From NCBI RefSeq assembly GCF_001427525.1, contig NZ_LMGU01000001.1:3169713-3233712 (forward strand): 64,000 nt of DNA, in the 5' to 3' direction. The position numbers and the translations under genes were made by a program. Source of the DNA: Microbacterium sp. Root61 (GTDB lineage Bacteria; Actinomycetota; Actinomycetes; Actinomycetales; Microbacteriaceae). Shown here piece by piece: positions 8,236 through 17,810 of this stretch. Numbering within the stretch: the stretch's first letter is position 1; each line of letters starts with the position of its first letter. Under the pieces are notes generated by a model. It saw only the letters and a program-made list of their open reading frames with translations, had not been told where the DNA came from and ran no database searches.

Positions 8236-9639
8236 TCAGAGGCGCGTCCACGCCTCCGTCAGCACACCGCGCAGGATCTGCTCGATCTCGTCGAACTCGC
8301 TCTGCCCGATGGTCAGCGGCGGGGCGAGCTGGATGACCGGGTCGCCGCGGTCGTCGGCGCGGCAGTACAGCCCGGCGTCGAACAGCGCCTTGGAGAGGAA
8401 TCCGCGGAGGAGGCGCTCGGACTCGTCATCGTCGAAGGTCTCCTTCGTGGCCTTGTCCTTGACGAGCTCGATGCCGAAGAAGTATCCGTCGCCGCGCACG
8501 TCGCCGACGATCGGCAGGTCGGTGAGCTTCTCGAGCGTGGAGCGGAACGCGGGGGAGTTCGTCCGGACGTTCTCGAGCAGCTTCTCCTCCTCGAAGATGT
8601 CGAGGTTCTCCAGGGCGACCGCCGCCGAGACGGGATGACCGCCGAAGGTGTAACCGTGGTAGAACGTCGTGTCGCCGGTGCGGAACGGCTCGTAGAGCTT
8701 GTCGCTGACGATCGTGCCGCCGAGCGGGGAGTAGCCGCTGGTGACCGCCTTGGCGAACGTGATCATGTCGGGCTGGTAGCCGTAGGCGTCGGCGCCGAAG
8801 TAGTGCCCGAGGCGGCCGAAGGCGCAGATGACCTCGTCCGAGACCAGCAGCACGTCGTACTTGTCGCAGATCTCGCGGACGCGCTGGAAGTAGCCGGGGG
8901 GAGGAGGGAAGCATCCGCCGGAGTTCTGCACCGGCTCGAGGAAGACGGCCGCGACCGTCTCGGGTCCTTCGAACTGGATCATCTCCTCGATGCGGTCGGC
9001 CGCCCAGACGCCGAACTCCTCGAGGCTGCCGGTCGGCGCACCCATGTCGGCCGCACGATAGAAGTTCGTGTTCGGCACGCGGAATCCGCCGGGTGTCACC
9101 GGCTCGAACATCGCCTTCATCGCAGGGATGCCGGTGATGGCCAGGGCGCCCTGCGGGGTGCCGTGGTAGGCGACCGCACGCGAGATGACCTTGTGCTTGG
9201 TGGGCTGGCCCTGCAGCTTCCAGTAGTACTTCGCGAGCTTGAACGCGGTCTCCACGGCCTCGCCGCCGCCGGTGGAGAAGAAGACGTGGTTGAGGTCGCC
9301 GGGAGCCAGGTCGGCGATCCGGTCGGCAAGCTCGATGGCCGCGGGGTGCGCGTACGACCAGATCGGGAAGAACGCGAGCTGCTCGGCCTGCGTCGCGGCG
9401 GCCTGGGCGAGACGCTTGCGCCCGTGCCCGGCGTTGACCACGAAGAGCCCGGACAGGCCGTCGATGTACTTCTTGCCGGCCGAGTCCCAGATGTGATGGC
9501 CCTCGCCCTTGACGATGATCGGGACACCGGGGCCGTTGGTCATGACGGACTGCCGGGCGAAGTGCATCCAGAGGTGGTCTTTCGCCATCGTCTGGAGCTC
9601 AGCCTCGGTGCGGGTGTGGCGTTCGGTCGAGATCGACAT
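8236..9639 (-). CDS. Class III PLP-dependent aminotransferase (omega-amino acid:pyruvate type)
   Basis: 467 residues. Class III aminotransferase landmarks are present: STGGGEAVETAFKLA (about 122-136), VAYHGTPQGALAITG, FLEPVQNSGGCFPPPPGYF, and LLVSDEVICAFGR with the PLP-ring Asp268. The Schiff-base lysine is K297 in ITFAKAVTSGYSPLGG. The PVQNSGG segment and Trp94 in FPIWSYAHP resemble omega-amino acid:pyruvate and putrescine-type enzymes. It would move an amino group from a terminal amine or beta-amino acid to pyruvate. RBS GGAAGG precedes the start; a possible -10 (TATCGT, minus, 9674-9669) sits about 30 bp upstream. It is a distant relative of the enzyme at 46178-47560. Confidence 0.88.
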   Translation of the reverse strand: MSISTERHTRTEAELQTMAKDHLWMHFARQSVMTNGPGVPIIVKGEGHHIWDSAGKKYIDGLSGLFVVNAGHGRKRLAQAAATQAEQLAFFPIWSYAHPAAIELADRIADLAPGDLNHVFFSTGGGEAVETAFKLAKYYWKLQGQPTKHKVISRAVAYHGTPQGALAITGIPAMKAMFEPVTPGGFRVPNTNFYRAADMGAPTGSLEEFGVWAADRIEEMIQFEGPETVAAVFLEPVQNSGGCFPPPPGYFQRVREICDKYDVLLVSDEVICAFGRLGHYFGADAYGYQPDMITFAKAVTSGYSPLGGTIVSDKLYEPFRTGDTTFYHGYTFGGHPVSAAVALENLDIFEEEKLLENVRTNSPAFRSTLEKLTDLPIVGDVRGDGYFFGIELVKDKATKETFDDDESERLLRGFLSKALFDAGLYCRADDRGDPVIQLAPPLTIGQSEFDEIEQILRGVLTEAWTRL

Positions 9640-9835
9640 TGCGGGCCTTCCGTCAGGACGTGCTCCCGACGATACTCGCGAGGCGGTCGCGCGCGTCCAT
9701 GACGGTTCGTCCGGTTCGGATGCCGCGCCCCGCCGGTCCGTCCGATGCCACGACCCCGGCTCCGGGTATATCGCGTGCTCGCTCGACGGTGCGATCGGCG
9801 GCGGCGGCAGGTCGTGGTCGGGGCGGGCAGGCGAC
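9640..9835. other. Intergenic region, 196 bp
   Basis: Lies upstream of the aminotransferase and downstream of the LacI gene, both minus-strand. Two minus-strand -10-like hexamers are seen: TATCGT (9674-9669) and TATACC (9770-9765). No clear operator or terminator is seen. Confidence 0.35.
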
Positions 9836-10834
9836 TCAGGTCGAGTCGCGCTCGATGAGCCGCGTCGCGAGGATGATCGGCGATGGCGGCAGAGGATCGC
9901 CCGCCGCCGCGTCGGCGAGGGCGATGACGGCCGCCGCGGCCATCTCGCGGATCGGCTGTCGCACGGTGGTGAGCGGTGGTGTCAGCCAGCGGGCGCCTCG
10001 GAGGTCGTCGAACCCGACGACGAGCACGTCGTCGGGAATGCGCCGCCCCGTGGCCGCGGCCGCGGAGTACACGCCCGCCGCCATCTCGTCGGAGCAAGCG
10101 AAGACGCCGAGTCGTTCACCCGGCCGCAGGCCGCGTAACAGCGGGAGTGCGGCCTCGCGTGCCGCCGACCCGCCCCAGTCGGCCTGCAGAGCGACGAGAT
10201 CGGCGTCCGGGCGGACGAGCCGCAGCGCCTCGCGGAAGCCGGTGTTGCGCGCGCGGCCGTATCGGTAGGGCGGCGAGCCGAGCATCACGGCGAACCGGGT
10301 CGCACCGCGTTCGGCCAGGTGCATCGCCGCAGCGGCCCCGCCCTCGTGATCCGTCGTGCGCACGCTCGTGAGCCCCCGGGAGGTCTCGGCCTGCGGGTCC
10401 ATCAGCACGACCGGGATACGGGCATCGGCCAGCGCCGTCAGCTGCGAGGCGGTCGGCGAGATCAGCCCCAGGACCACGCCGGCCGAACCCCGCCTCCGGA
10501 TGCGCATCGGCCAGTCGTCGTCAGGGTCCTCGCGCTCCTCGGTGAGCACGAGGTCGTAGCCCGCGGCGGCAGCGGCGCGGCGCGCGCCGGCCGTCACCTC
10601 GTCGGAGTAGGCGTTGTGGTACCAGCCCAGAACGAGGTCGACCAGCCGCGCGGATCCGGGCGGTCGCCCACCCACCGCGGGGTCGCGGGTGTAGCCGAGC
10701 GCGCGGGCGGCGGCCAGCACGCGACGCCGTGTCGCGGGGGCGAGGTCGCCGCGCCCCGAGAGCGCTCGAGATGCCGTGGCGACGCTGACTCCGGCGTCGG
10801 CCGCGACCCCGGCCAGGGTCACCCTCGCAGCCAT
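9836..10834 (-). CDS. LacI family transcriptional regulator
   Basis: 332 residues. LacI helix-turn-helix at the very N-terminus (VTLAGVAADAGVSVATASRALSG, with ATRRRVLAAARALGY as the hinge). The periplasmic-binding-like effector domain follows, with FACSDEMAAGVYSAA and DDVLVVGFDDL near the C-terminus and the closing LTTVRQPI motif. The start at 10834 has GAAAGGCGG upstream. It is divergent from the Gfo/Idh-ThuA-GH51 operon (134-bp gap), so it probably represses that operon in response to an arabinoside or related sugar (inference). The only operator-like element I see between them is a short TTGCGCAA palindrome at 10904-10911, which is weak. Confidence 0.9.
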   Translation of the reverse strand: MAARVTLAGVAADAGVSVATASRALSGRGDLAPATRRRVLAAARALGYTRDPAVGGRPPGSARLVDLVLGWYHNAYSDEVTAGARRAAAAAGYDLVLTEEREDPDDDWPMRIRRRGSAGVVLGLISPTASQLTALADARIPVVLMDPQAETSRGLTSVRTTDHEGGAAAAMHLAERGATRFAVMLGSPPYRYGRARNTGFREALRLVRPDADLVALQADWGGSAAREAALPLLRGLRPGERLGVFACSDEMAAGVYSAAAATGRRIPDDVLVVGFDDLRGARWLTPPLTTVRQPIREMAAAAVIALADAAAGDPLPPSPIILATRLIERDST

Positions 10835-10968
10835 GGGTCGCCGCCTTTCCCCGACACGTCCCCGTGAAGCGTCATCTGACCACTGTCGTGCATGCGGGAG
10901 GTTTTGCGCAACGTGCTCGACCAGGGCGACGGGCGGTGGCATCGTCGGGGCTGGAAAGGGCACCAACG

Positions 10969-12174
10969 ATGACGACGACGACATCGCCACTGCGGATCGC
11001 GCTGATCGGCACCGGCTTCATGGGCCGCATGCACACGCAGGCGTGGCACACGGCCCCGCGCTTCTTCGACCTTCCGCTCGCGCCGCAGCCCGCCCTGCTC
11101 GTCGGCCGCCGTGCGGACGCTGCCGCTCAGGCCGCCGAACGGTGGGACTGGCCGGAGTACTGCGTCGACTGGCGCGGGGCGATCGAACGCGACGACATCG
11201 ACGTGGTCGACATCTGCACGCCCGGTGACACCCACGCCGAGATCGCGCTGGCCGCGCTGGCTGCCGGCAAGCACGTACTGTGCGAGAAGCCGCTCGCGAA
11301 CACGGTCGCCGAGGCCCAGGAGATGACGGATGCCGCCCGCCGCGGTCCGGGCATCGCCATGTGCGGCTTCAGCTACCGCCGCACGCCCGCCCTCGCGCTG
11401 GCCCGCGAGCTGATCGCAGACGGACGTGTCGGCGAGATCCGGCACGTGCGCGCCCAGTACCTGCAGGACTGGCTGAGCGATCCCGACTCCCCGCACACGT
11501 GGCGCCTCGATCGCGACCGCGCGGGCTCCGGTGCCCTCGGCGACATCGGCGCGCACAGCATCGACACGGTGCAGTGGCTCACCGGTCAGGACATCGTTGC
11601 GGTCTCGGCGACCGTGCGCACCTTCGTGACCTCGCGTCCGCGCCGCACGGGCGTCGAGGGCCTGGGCGGCGTCGCGACCGACACCTCCGACCGCCTCCCC
11701 GTCAGCGTCGACGACGCCGCCGCCTTCACCGCCCGCTTCGACGGGGGCGCCCTCGGCGTCTTCGAGGCCACGCGGATGGCGACCGGTCGCCGCAACGCGA
11801 ATCGCATCGAGATCAACGGCGACCGCGGCTCGATCGCGTTCGACTTCGAGCGCATGAACGAACTCGAGGTGTACGACACATCGATCGATGCCGCGCAGGG
11901 CTTCCGGCGCGTGCACGTGACCGAGGCGCAGCATCCGTATGCGGGTGCGTGGTGGCCCGCCGGTCATGGGCTGGGCTACGAGCACCTGTTCACGCACCAG
12001 GCCGTCGACTTCGTGCGCGCCGTCGCGGGGCAGATCCCGGTATCGCCGAGTTTCGCCGACGCGACGCAAGTGCAGCGCGTGCTCGCCGCTGTCGAGCAGA
12101 GTGCCGCGCACGACAGCATCCTCACGCCGGTCGCCTCCGCCGACGCCGACCTCTCGAAAGGGGCTTCCGCATGA
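10969..12174 (+). CDS. Gfo/Idh/MocA family oxidoreductase
   Basis: 401 residues. N-terminal NAD(P) fold (IALIGTGFMGRMHTQAW), the catalytic EKP motif in GKHVLCEKPLAN, then YRRTPALALARELIADGRVGEIRHV and LGDIGAHSIDTVQWLTG. The last is typical of the inositol 2-dehydrogenase/1,5-anhydro-sugar group within the family. The start has GAAAGGG upstream. It is the first gene of a four-gene operon in which every junction overlaps by 4 bp (Gfo, ThuA, Gfo, GH51). It likely oxidises a sugar released or processed by the other enzymes. Confidence 0.88.
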   Translation: MTTTTSPLRIALIGTGFMGRMHTQAWHTAPRFFDLPLAPQPALLVGRRADAAAQAAERWDWPEYCVDWRGAIERDDIDVVDICTPGDTHAEIALAALAAGKHVLCEKPLANTVAEAQEMTDAARRGPGIAMCGFSYRRTPALALARELIADGRVGEIRHVRAQYLQDWLSDPDSPHTWRLDRDRAGSGALGDIGAHSIDTVQWLTGQDIVAVSATVRTFVTSRPRRTGVEGLGGVATDTSDRLPVSVDDAAAFTARFDGGALGVFEATRMATGRRNANRIEINGDRGSIAFDFERMNELEVYDTSIDAAQGFRRVHVTEAQHPYAGAWWPAGHGLGYEHLFTHQAVDFVRAVAGQIPVSPSFADATQVQRVLAAVEQSAAHDSILTPVASADADLSKGASA

Positions 12175-12863
12175 CGCGAACCGCACTCGTCGTCCGCGGC
12201 GGATGGGACGGCCACCACCCCGTCGCGGCGACGGAGCTGTTCCTGCCCTTCCTCCGCGAGAGCGGCTTCGACGTCATCGTCGAGGACGACCCGCAGGTGT
12301 ACGCCGACGCCGACCGTATGGCCGCCACCGACCTCGTCCTGCAGTCGGTGACGATGTCGGAGGCGTCGCCCGAGGCGGTGCGAGGACTCCGCGACGCCGT
12401 CACCGCTGGTACGGGACTCGCCGGGTGGCACGGCGGAATCGCTGACTCGTTCCGGGCGAGCTCCGACTATCTGCAGCTCGTCGGCGGACAGTTCGCGACG
12501 CATCCGTCGAAGCGGCCCGACGAGGTGCACGGTGACCAGAGCGACAACTACCTCGACTACACAGTCGAGATGACCGACCTCGGTCATCGGCACGAGATCA
12601 CCGTCGGCATCGAGGACTTCGCGCTCACGACCGAGCAGTACTGGGTGCTGCACGACGATCTCATCGATGTACTCGCGACGACCACACACCCGGTGCAGCC
12701 CTACCACCCGTGGCACCGCCCGGTTGCCTCGCCCGCGGTATGGACGCGCGAGTGGGGCCAGGGACGCGTCTTCGTGTCGACGCCGGGGCACAGCATCGAC
12801 GTGCTGCAGGACGCCAACGTCCGCACGATCATCGAGCGGGGGATGCTGTGGGCGGCCCGGTGA
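12171..12863 (+). CDS. ThuA domain-containing protein
   Basis: 230 residues with the ThuA/trehalose-utilisation glutamine-amidotransferase-like fold: TALVVRGGWDGHHP at the start, VLQSVTM, AGWHGGIADSF (about 84-94), and VFVSTPGHSIDVL near the end. ThuA proteins are often encoded beside Gfo/Idh enzymes in sugar keto-derivative metabolism; their chemistry is poorly defined. It begins within the upstream stop (ATGA) and ends within the next start (GTGA), so it is tightly coupled on both sides. Confidence 0.85.
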   Translation: MTRTALVVRGGWDGHHPVAATELFLPFLRESGFDVIVEDDPQVYADADRMAATDLVLQSVTMSEASPEAVRGLRDAVTAGTGLAGWHGGIADSFRASSDYLQLVGGQFATHPSKRPDEVHGDQSDNYLDYTVEMTDLGHRHEITVGIEDFALTTEQYWVLHDDLIDVLATTTHPVQPYHPWHRPVASPAVWTREWGQGRVFVSTPGHSIDVLQDANVRTIIERGMLWAAR

Positions 12864-13939
12864 CGGACATCGGCATCGTCGGACTCGGCGTCATCTCTCG
12901 GCAGTATCTCGACACCCTGGTCCCGGCCTCGAGTGTGCGGATCGCGGCCGTCGCCGACCTCGACGTTCTGCGCGCCGAAAGGGCCGCGGCCGCCATCGCC
13001 GGGTGCCGCGCCCTCACGACCGGCGAGATGCTCGCCGACCCCGGCATCCGCACCATCCTCAACCTGACCATCCCCGCCGCGCACGCCGAGGTCGCGCTCG
13101 CCGCGATCGCGCACGGCAAGGACGTGTACAGCGAGAAGCCGCTGGCGGCGACCTTCGCGGACGCCCTGCGGGTGACGGATGCCGCCGCCGACGCGGACGT
13201 TCGCGTCGGGGGAGCGCCCGACACGGTGCTGGGCACAGGTGTGCAGACGGCCCGCGCCGCGATCGACGACGGCCGGATCGGCCGGCCCGTGTCGGCATCG
13301 GCGATGTGGGTCTCGGCCGGGCACGAGTCGTGGCATCCGCAACCCGACTTCTACTATCGCGAGGGCGGCGGACCGCTGCTGGACATGGGGCCGTACTACA
13401 TCACGTCTCTCGTGCACCTCCTCGGCCCCGTCACCGCGGTGTCGGGCGCCGGATCCCGTTCGCGCGACGAACGCGTGATCGCGTCGGGGCCGCGGGCTGG
13501 GGAGCGCATGCCCGTCGAGGTCGACACCCATCTCGCCGGGATCCTCCATCACGCCTCGGGCGCGATCTCGACCGTCACGATGAGCTTCGACGGCGTGGTC
13601 TCCACGGCGGCGCCCATCGAGGTCCACGGCGTCGACGGGACCCTCCTCCTTCCCGATCCCAACACCTTTGCCGGCGATGTGCGGCTGTACGCGCGCGGCG
13701 GCTCGTGGGAGACGCTCGATCAGTCCGCCGGGTACGTCGATTCCGGTCGCGGCATCGGGCTGATCGACTTCGCTGCCGGCGATGCACGCGCGAGCGGGAC
13801 CATGGCCCTGCACGTCCTCGAGGTCATGACGATGCTTGCCGCGTCCGCCGTGTCCGGTGTCCGTGAGCCGCTGGCCACGACCGTCGAGCGTCCCTCGCTC
13901 GTTCCCCTGACCGCCGCATCCACCTGGAGGAATCTGTGA
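12860..13939 (+). CDS. Gfo/Idh/MocA family oxidoreductase
   Basis: 359 residues from a GTG start that overlaps the ThuA stop. [19 protein letters not shown] opens the Rossmann domain; [14 protein letters not shown] holds the catalytic lysine; [24 protein letters not shown] and [21 protein letters not shown] follow. The last two stretches are shared almost word for word with the protein at 6395-7516, so the two are close paralogues. It therefore probably acts on the same class of substrate, in an arabinan-linked setting here and beside a sugar isomerase there. Confidence 0.88.
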   Translation: MTDIGIVGLGVISRQYLDTLVPASSVRIAAVADLDVLRAERAAAAIAGCRALTTGEMLADPGIRTILNLTIPAAHAEVALAAIAHGKDVYSEKPLAATFADALRVTDAAADADVRVGGAPDTVLGTGVQTARAAIDDGRIGRPVSASAMWVSAGHESWHPQPDFYYREGGGPLLDMGPYYITSLVHLLGPVTAVSGAGSRSRDERVIASGPRAGERMPVEVDTHLAGILHHASGAISTVTMSFDGVVSTAAPIEVHGVDGTLLLPDPNTFAGDVRLYARGGSWETLDQSAGYVDSGRGIGLIDFAAGDARASGTMALHVLEVMTMLAASAVSGVREPLATTVERPSLVPLTAASTWRNL

Positions 13940-15441
13940 CCCCAGCCCACGCCGTCATCGACCTCGACGTTCCCGGCGACGTCATCAGCCGTCACCTCTA
14001 CGGCCACTTCGCCGAGCATCTCGGCCGCTGCATCTACGGCGGGTTCTGGGTCGGCGAGGACTCCGATATCCCGCACGTACGCGGCATCCGCTCCGATGTC
14101 GTCGAGGCGCTGCGGGCACTCGGCATCCCGAACCTGCGCTGGCCGGGCGGCTGCTTCGCCGACGAGTACCACTGGCGTGACGGCGTCGGTCCGCGTGAGG
14201 ACCGCCCCCGGATGGTGAACTCGCATTGGGGCGATGTCGTCGAGGACAACCACTTCGGCACCCACGAGTACATGGACCTCTGCGAGATGCTGGGCGCCGA
14301 TGCCTACGTCAACGGCAACGTCGGCAGCGGCACCGTGCGCGAGATGAGCGAGTGGGTCGAGTACCTCACGCGCGACGGCGACAGTCCGATGGCGCGGCTG
14401 CGCCATGAGAACGGCCGCGGCGCGCCCTGGAAGGTGCCCTTCTGGGGCATCGGCAACGAGGCGTGGGGCTGCGGCGGCAACATGACCGCCGAGCAGTACA
14501 CGCTCGAGGCGCGCCGCTACGGCACGTTCTGCCGAAACCACGGCGGCAATGAGCTGTACCGCATCGCCGCCGGTGCCGCCGACGACGACATCACGTGGAC
14601 CCGCGCGCTCATGGAGTCGCTCGGATGCCTCACCTGCGAGTCGACCCCGGTGCCGGTGTTCCAGGGGCTGTCGTTCCACTACTACACGCACGCCGGCGCC
14701 GGCATCAACACCGAATCGGCGACCGACTTCTCGGCCGAGCAGTACTACGGCACGATGCGCAAGGCGGTCGAGGTGGAGCGCGTGATCCGCAAGCACGAGG
14801 CGGTCATGGACTCGTACGACCCCGACCGTCGCGTCGGGCTCGTGCTGGACGAGTGGGGCACGTGGTGGGACGTCGAGCCGGGCACGAATCCCGGGTTCCT
14901 GTTCCAGCAGAACACCGTGCGCGACGCGTTGGTCGCTGCCGTGCACTTCGACGCATTCCACCGTCACGCCGGGCGCCTGAAGATGGCGAACATCGCCCAG
15001 ACGCTCAATGTGCTGCAGGCGATGATCCTCACCGACGACGAGGGAGCCATGGTGCTCACCCCGACCTACCACGTCTTCGAGATGAATCGCGGGCACCATG
15101 ATGCCACCGCACTGGCCGCGCACGTGCTGTCGTCGCCGACCGCGGCGGACGGCGTGCCCGGCCTGTCGGTGTCGGCCTCGACGCGTGACGGCTCGGCGCT
15201 GGTGTCGCTGTCGAACCTGTCGCTCGACGAGTCGCTCGAGGTGCGCATCGACCTGCGTGGACGCGAGGCCTCCGTGCGTCGTGCCCGTGTGCTGACCGGG
15301 ACGGATGCCGCCGCCCACAACTCCTCCGAGAGCCCGGATGCCGTCTCACCCGTGGGCCTCGATGTGTCGATCGATGGCGGCGTACTGGCGGTGTCGCTTC
15401 CCCGTCACTCCTTCGCAGCCGTGGAACTCGACCTGGCGTAA
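13936..15441 (+). CDS. Alpha-L-arabinofuranosidase, glycoside hydrolase family 51
   Basis: 501 residues, the normal size for intracellular GH51. The catalytic TIM barrel carries [20 protein letters not shown] (about 67-86), [12 protein letters not shown] with acid/base Glu175, and [10 protein letters not shown] with nucleophile Glu306. A C-terminal beta domain runs from about residue 385. It removes terminal alpha-L-arabinofuranosyl groups from arabinan or arabinoxylan oligosaccharides. No signal peptide is present, so it acts on imported oligosaccharides. GTG start with GGAGG just upstream, overlapping the previous stop. A strong hairpin follows. Confidence 0.95.
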   Translation: MTPAHAVIDLDVPGDVISRHLYGHFAEHLGRCIYGGFWVGEDSDIPHVRGIRSDVVEALRALGIPNLRWPGGCFADEYHWRDGVGPREDRPRMVNSHWGDVVEDNHFGTHEYMDLCEMLGADAYVNGNVGSGTVREMSEWVEYLTRDGDSPMARLRHENGRGAPWKVPFWGIGNEAWGCGGNMTAEQYTLEARRYGTFCRNHGGNELYRIAAGAADDDITWTRALMESLGCLTCESTPVPVFQGLSFHYYTHAGAGINTESATDFSAEQYYGTMRKAVEVERVIRKHEAVMDSYDPDRRVGLVLDEWGTWWDVEPGTNPGFLFQQNTVRDALVAAVHFDAFHRHAGRLKMANIAQTLNVLQAMILTDDEGAMVLTPTYHVFEMNRGHHDATALAAHVLSSPTAADGVPGLSVSASTRDGSALVSLSNLSLDESLEVRIDLRGREASVRRARVLTGTDAAAHNSSESPDAVSPVGLDVSIDGGVLAVSLPRHSFAAVELDLA

Positions 15442-15453
15442 GAGCTGCCGCAA

Positions 15454-15493
15454 GACGAGGTCCCGGGCGCGCACTGCGCACCGGGACCTCGTC
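15454..15493. terminator. Bidirectional terminator hairpin
   Basis: Perfect 13-bp stem, GACGAGGTCCCGG (15454-15466) with its complement at 15481-15493 and a 14-base loop. It lies between the convergent GH51 (+) and GH3 (-) genes. Confidence 0.8.
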
Positions 15494-15512
15494 ATTCGGC
15501 GGAGGTCGGCTC

Positions 15513-17810
15513 TCAGCGGGGGTCGGCGACCAGCAGGGAGACGGCCGCGGTCGCCACCCGGGCCGACTCCGGGGTGATCATGTGGACCGGGCCGGTGAGT
15601 CGGATCATGGCCTCGGTCTCCCGTTCGGCGCACGAGGGCCCTACCCACAGAGCGACGTCCCCCGGCTCCACAATGCGTCGCTCGTCGCGCCCGGAGAAGG
15701 CCAGACGCGAGGCGGGCACTGTGAAGGTGACCGTGGCCGAGCCGCCCGGCTCGAGGGTCACCCGCTGGTAGGCGAGCAGCTGCGCCACCGGGCGGGTGAC
15801 CGAGCCGAGGACGTCGCGCGCATAGAGCTGCACCACATCTGTGCCGGTCCGCGCGCCGGTGTTCGACACCCGCACGCGCGCGACGATGGCGCCGTCGGTG
15901 GCCGCATCGGCGGCGCCGAGGTCCTCGTGGGCGAATGTGGTGTAGCTCAGCCCGTGGCCGAACGGCAGTGCCGGCGTGTTGTCCGCGCTGGTGACGTCGG
16001 TAGGACCGCCGAGCACCGGGTGCAGGTACGTGTAAGGCTGCGCGCCTGCCGACCGGGGCAGGGACACCGGCAGCCTTCCCGAGGGGACCGTCGCGCCGGA
16101 GAGGATGCGTGCGATCGCAGGACCACCCTCCTCGCCGGGGAAGAACGCCTGCAGGACCGCGCCGGCGGCCGACGGGCCGTCCAGCATCCAGCCGATCGCG
16201 TACGGACGACCCGAGACGACCACCACGACCGTGGGGGTGCCCGTCGCGACGACAGCCTCCACGAGCCGGCGCTGCGCGCCGGGCAGCTCGAGGTCGTCGA
16301 CGTCGTTGCCCTCGCCGACCGTGCCGCGACCGAACAGTCCGGCCCGGTCGCCGACAACGACGACGGCCGCCTCTGCCCGCGTGGCGGCCTCCACGGCCGC
16401 CACGATGCCCGTGGGATCGAGATCCTCGACATCGCAGCCCCGCTCGAGCACGAACGAGGCGTGCGGGAACTCCGCGCGCAGCGCCTCCGCGACCGTCGGG
16501 ATCTCGACGCCCAGCGCGGTGCCGGGGTGATGTGCCAGCACGTGGTTGGCGAACGAGTAGCAGCCCATCAGTGACTCTGCCGCGTCGGCGTTGGGTCCGA
16601 TCAGCGCGATCGTGCGCGGCTCGGCGAGGGGCAGCATCCCGTCGTTGCGGAGGAGAACGATCGACTCCTCCGCGGATCGGCGGGCGAGCTCCCGCAGCTC
16701 GGGGCTATCGAGGTCCACCGCCGTCGGGGCGGACGAGAAGTCCTCGTCGAGGAGCCCCAGCTCCTCCTTCTGCGACAGCACCCGCAGCACGGCGCGGTCT
16801 ACGTCGGCGAGCGCCTGGGGGTTCGAGTCCAGCAGCTCGCGTAGGGGAGCGACGAACGCGTCGCCCGTGGGCAGTTCGATGTCGATCCCCGCCCGCAACG
16901 CCAGCAACGCTGCTTCGCCGAGATTCGCTGCGACCCCGTGCAGGGCGTGGAGGAACGCGACGGAGAAGTAGTCGGCGACGACCGTGCCGTCGAAACCCCA
17001 CTCCTCGCGCAGCAGTGACGTGAGCAGCTCGGGGTTGGAAGCCACGGGTACGCCGTCGATCTCGGCGTACGAGTTCATCACCGACCGCACCCCGCCGTCG
17101 CGCACCGCCATCTCGAAGGGTGGCAGGATGACATCCTGCAGTCGTCGTCTGCCCATGTGCACCGGGGCGTGATTGCGCCCGGCCTGCGAGGCGGAGTACC
17201 CCGCGAAGTGCTTCAGAGTGGCGTGGACTCCGGCGGACTGGAGCCCCCGCACGTAGGCGGTGCCGATCGTACCGACCACGTACGGGTCTTCCGAGATGCA
17301 CTCGTCGACGCGGCCCCAGCGGGGATCCATCACGACATCGAGTACCGGTGCGAGGCCCTGATGGATGCCGAGCTCCGCCATCGAGCGGCCGATCGCGGCG
17401 CCGAGCTCCTCCGTCAGCTCCGGGTCGAAGGCGGCGCCCCAGGCCAGGGGCGTGGGGAAGGTCGCGGCCTTCCATGCGGCCAGGCCGGTGAGGCACTCCT
17501 CGTGGACGATGGCGGGGATGCCCAGCCGGGTCTCGTCCCGCAGCCGGCGCTGCTCGGCCCAGAGCCACGCGGCACGCTCGACCGGGTCGACCGGTCGAGT
17601 GCCGTAGACGCGGGTGAGGTGTCCGATGCCGTTTGCGGTGGCGTCCTCGTACCGGGTCGAGGTCACCATCTCGCCCGCCATCGGCGCGACGACCTCGTCC
17701 CCCTGATCGACCCAGTAGCCGACGAGCTGCGCGAGCTTCTCATCCAACGTCATCTGCGCGTGAAGGGACCGTACCCGCGGCGAGACCGCGGGCATCACGA
17801 TGTCGCTCAT
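15513..17810 (-). CDS. Glycoside hydrolase family 3 beta-glycosidase
   Basis: 765 residues. The N-terminal GH3 barrel contains PTPLAWGAAFDPEL, LAPVLDVVMDPRWGRVDECISEDPY, and the nucleophile aspartate in GFDGTVVADYF. The C-terminal alpha/beta domain (ESIVLLRNDGMLPL, ALIGPNADA) and a fibronectin-III-like end (VQLYARDVLGSVTRPVAQLLAYQRV) complete the standard three-domain form. It hydrolyses beta-glucosides or beta-xylosides in the cytoplasm (no signal peptide). Its start overlaps the stop of the upstream permease (ATGA), making it the last gene of the ABC-transporter operon. The transported sugar is therefore probably a beta-linked oligosaccharide that this enzyme cleaves. Confidence 0.93.
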   Translation of the reverse strand: MSDIVMPAVSPRVRSLHAQMTLDEKLAQLVGYWVDQGDEVVAPMAGEMVTSTRYEDATANGIGHLTRVYGTRPVDPVERAAWLWAEQRRLRDETRLGIPAIVHEECLTGLAAWKAATFPTPLAWGAAFDPELTEELGAAIGRSMAELGIHQGLAPVLDVVMDPRWGRVDECISEDPYVVGTIGTAYVRGLQSAGVHATLKHFAGYSASQAGRNHAPVHMGRRRLQDVILPPFEMAVRDGGVRSVMNSYAEIDGVPVASNPELLTSLLREEWGFDGTVVADYFSVAFLHALHGVAANLGEAALLALRAGIDIELPTGDAFVAPLRELLDSNPQALADVDRAVLRVLSQKEELGLLDEDFSSAPTAVDLDSPELRELARRSAEESIVLLRNDGMLPLAEPRTIALIGPNADAAESLMGCYSFANHVLAHHPGTALGVEIPTVAEALRAEFPHASFVLERGCDVEDLDPTGIVAAVEAATRAEAAVVVVGDRAGLFGRGTVGEGNDVDDLELPGAQRRLVEAVVATGTPTVVVVVSGRPYAIGWMLDGPSAAGAVLQAFFPGEEGGPAIARILSGATVPSGRLPVSLPRSAGAQPYTYLHPVLGGPTDVTSADNTPALPFGHGLSYTTFAHEDLGAADAATDGAIVARVRVSNTGARTGTDVVQLYARDVLGSVTRPVAQLLAYQRVTLEPGGSATVTFTVPASRLAFSGRDERRIVEPGDVALWVGPSCAERETEAMIRLTGPVHMITPESARVATAAVSLLVADPR

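Noticed and set aside
10904-10911. TTGCGCAA palindrome as LacI operator for the Gfo/ThuA/GH51 operon
   Set aside because: Only 8 bp and not extended by flanking symmetry; too common in GC-rich DNA to call as a site. Kept only as a weak note.
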